A stretch of DNA of 5,167 bases from Candidatus Krumholzibacteriia bacterium (GTDB lineage: Bacteria; Krumholzibacteriota; Krumholzibacteriia; Krumholzibacteriales; Krumholzibacteriaceae), in the NCBI GenBank assembly GCA_028706585.1, contig JAQTVX010000173.1, positions 1-5,167 on the forward strand, given 5' to 3'. Each line of letters starts with the position of its first letter. Within the stretch, counting starts at the first letter, position 1. Under the pieces are notes generated by a model, which had not been told where the DNA came from, did no database searches, and worked only from the letters and a program-made list of their open reading frames with translations. Positions 4,259-5,167 of the stretch are shown one piece after another. Both the position numbers and the translations under genes were made by a program.

Positions 4259-5167
4259 TCAGTTCAGCCTGAACCGCACCGGCACCGCCACGCGCGTTTT
4301 CACGGCCTTGCCCTTGAGCGAGGCTGGTTTGAATTCCCATTTCATCGCGGCCTCGCGAGCGCTCTTCTCGAAAGAGGCTCGAAGCTCTTCGAGCTGGGGC
4401 TTGTCCAGCTTCGACAGGGCCTCGCCTTCGAGCTCGGTCTCCGGAGCCGCACCGGCCGTTCCTTCGGCGTCCGCGGGCACGATCGTCGCATCCGTCACCC
4501 TGCCATTCTCATCGATCACGAGGCTCAAGCGCACCATCGCCTGGACGCCCAGCTTCTTGGCCTCCTCGGGATAAACAGGGGCCGCCTTCTTTACTAGAAC
4601 CGGAGCTTCGTCGAACGCATTGATGATGCCCGCCGCATCCGACCGCTGCACGGCCGCGCTGGAATCCGCGCCTTGGGCCGAGCCCGCCCTCATCGGCACG
4701 GGATAGAACGTCGCGGCGGCGACGATGAGCGCCGCGGCCACGAGCAGAAGCTGATACTTGAGTCGCATCGCATACCTCCTCGAATTCAATGTCGGGAGCC
4801 GTCTCAGCCGCCTGCGCAGCAGCGAGCCTCCCGCGGCGGCCGCCGCGGCGAACGCGGGCATCGCGAGACCGAGCTCGAGCGTCCGGGCAAGGGCCCGCGA
4901 GTAGTCCCCCGCGGTCACGCCCGAATGCACGACGCTCTCGTCGCACGCGTACTCCGCCGTCGATTTCAGCCTATGAAGAACCGGATAGATCAACGGGTAA
5001 AAGAAGAAGATCGCGAGGCCGAGCCTGCCCGCTGCTGTCCTGAGCGGATCGCGGCGGCGCCGGTGCGCGTCCTCGTGGAGCAGAATTGCGCACAGCTGCT
5101 CCTCCGGAAGCTCGCGGATGAGATCCTCCGGAACGACTATGCGCGGCCGCACGAGCCCGTCGACCGC
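4259..5167 (-). CDS. M56 (BlaR1/MecR1-like) membrane peptidase with C-terminal TonB domain, C-terminal 302 residues; cut by right edge
   Basis: The frame is open to the window edge (AVDGL precedes a GTG at 5152), so the real start lies beyond 5167 and the GTG is not the start. Zinc metallopeptidase features are seen: HEDAH (HExxH, 5077-5063) and EYACD (ExxxD, 4954-4940). A hydrophobic helix (LGLAIFFFYPLIYPVLHRL) lies between them. After an Arg-rich segment (LLRRRLRRL) comes a further membrane helix (about 4759-4703). Then a periplasmic linker leads to a TonB C-terminal domain: APVYPEEAKKLGVQAMVRLSL ... DENGRVTDATIV ... AMKWEFKPASLKGKAVKTRVAV-PVRFRLN. M56 proteins of the BlaR1 type sense signals and cleave repressors such as BlaI; the TonB fusion is common in Bacteroidetes-like lineages. 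The membrane helices before HExxH and any blaI partner would be to the right. A Glu/Ala-rich insert of about 30 residues splits the TonB domain. A strong internal Shine-Dalgarno precedes Met at 4768. Confidence 0.85.
   Translation of the reverse strand, partial: AVDGLVRPRIVVPEDLIRELPEEQLCAILLHEDAHRRRRDPLRTAAGRLGLAIFFFYPLIYPVLHRLKSTAEYACDESVVHSGVTAGDYSRALARTLELGLAMPAFAAAAAAGGSLLRRRLRRLPTLNSRRYAMRLKYQLLLVAAALIVAAATFYPVPMRAGSAQGADSSAAVQRSDAAGIINAFDEAPVLVKKAAPVYPEEAKKLGVQAMVRLSLVIDENGRVTDATIVPADAEGTAGAAPETELEGEALSKLDKPQLEELRASFEKSAREAAMKWEFKPASLKGKAVKTRVAVPVRFRLN
4766..4780 (-). promoter_or_regulatory. Strong internal Shine-Dalgarno and ATG inside the M56-TonB gene
   Basis: On the minus strand AGGAGG (4780-4775), 6 bases before an in-frame ATG (4768-4766), is a near-ideal ribosome binding site. 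Initiation here would make a 169-residue protein with a 4-residue cytosolic start (MRLK), one membrane helix, a linker and the TonB domain, which is the layout of a free-standing TonB. The same bases encode Arg-Arg in the longer frame. Use of this start is inferred, not shown. Confidence 0.45.

Noticed and set aside
4157..4597. Plus-strand frame of 146 codons preceded by GGGAGAG
   Set aside because: The ribosome-binding-like sequence is part of an inverted repeat of the opposite gene's start. The frame begins in a terminator, runs antisense to the TonB domain and has shadow-like Arg/His/Leu composition.
1..5167. CRISPR array, tRNA, rRNA, insertion sequence or phage genes
   Set aside because: No regularly spaced repeats, no cloverleaf or rRNA-like stretches, and no transposase or integrase motifs were seen on either strand.

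Overview
The window comes from a GC-rich, probably Gram-negative bacterium. Secreted proteins with Sec signal peptides, an M56/BlaR1-type membrane peptidase carrying a TonB C-terminal domain, and a bacterial citrate lyase operon all fit a diderm. The two secreted beta-helix proteins share a cysteine-rich end module (GNIS-DPLFC ... MGCYP) and a W-G-x-x-K-S-I-F tail. That style reminds me of uncultivated FCB-related phyla such as Eisenbacteria or Krumholzibacteria. This taxonomic guess rests on memory of protein style only and is weak.

Layout. (1) Bases 1-1826, minus strand: start of a citrate lyase operon. The first gene is a fused CitD-CitE protein (acyl-carrier plus citryl-ACP lyase). It overlaps the next gene, citF (alpha subunit, cut by the left edge), by ATGA. 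(2) Bases 1827-2075: a divergent regulatory region. It has a strong cit promoter (TTGACA, 17 bp, TACATT), a 13-bp palindrome over the cit -35, two further dyads, and an extended -10 promoter for the plus-strand gene. A terminator-like hairpin with a T-tract sits inside the predicted cit leader, 15 bases before the start codon, which suggests attenuation. (3) Bases 2076-3041 (plus) and 3121-4101 (minus): two convergent paralogous genes for secreted right-handed beta-helix proteins. (4) Bases 4102-4258: the beta-helix promoter region, built of nested inverted repeats, and a clear intrinsic terminator of the gene to its right. (5) Bases 4259-5167, minus: the C-terminal part of an M56 peptidase-TonB fusion, cut by the right edge.

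How the genes fit together. CitDE and CitF supply all three structural functions of citrate lyase (citrate to acetate and oxaloacetate). The ligase and prosthetic-group genes (citC, citG, citX) are not visible and may lie beyond base 1. The beta-helix proteins are exported and probably act at or outside the envelope. The M56-TonB protein is an inner-membrane, periplasm-facing protein. I see no direct functional link between the three blocks.

Most worth a second look: the cit leader attenuator, the CitD-CitE fusion with a displaced prosthetic-group serine, the shared C-terminal tail of the two secreted paralogs, the nested inverted repeats at the second beta-helix promoter, and a strong internal ribosome binding site in the M56-TonB gene.
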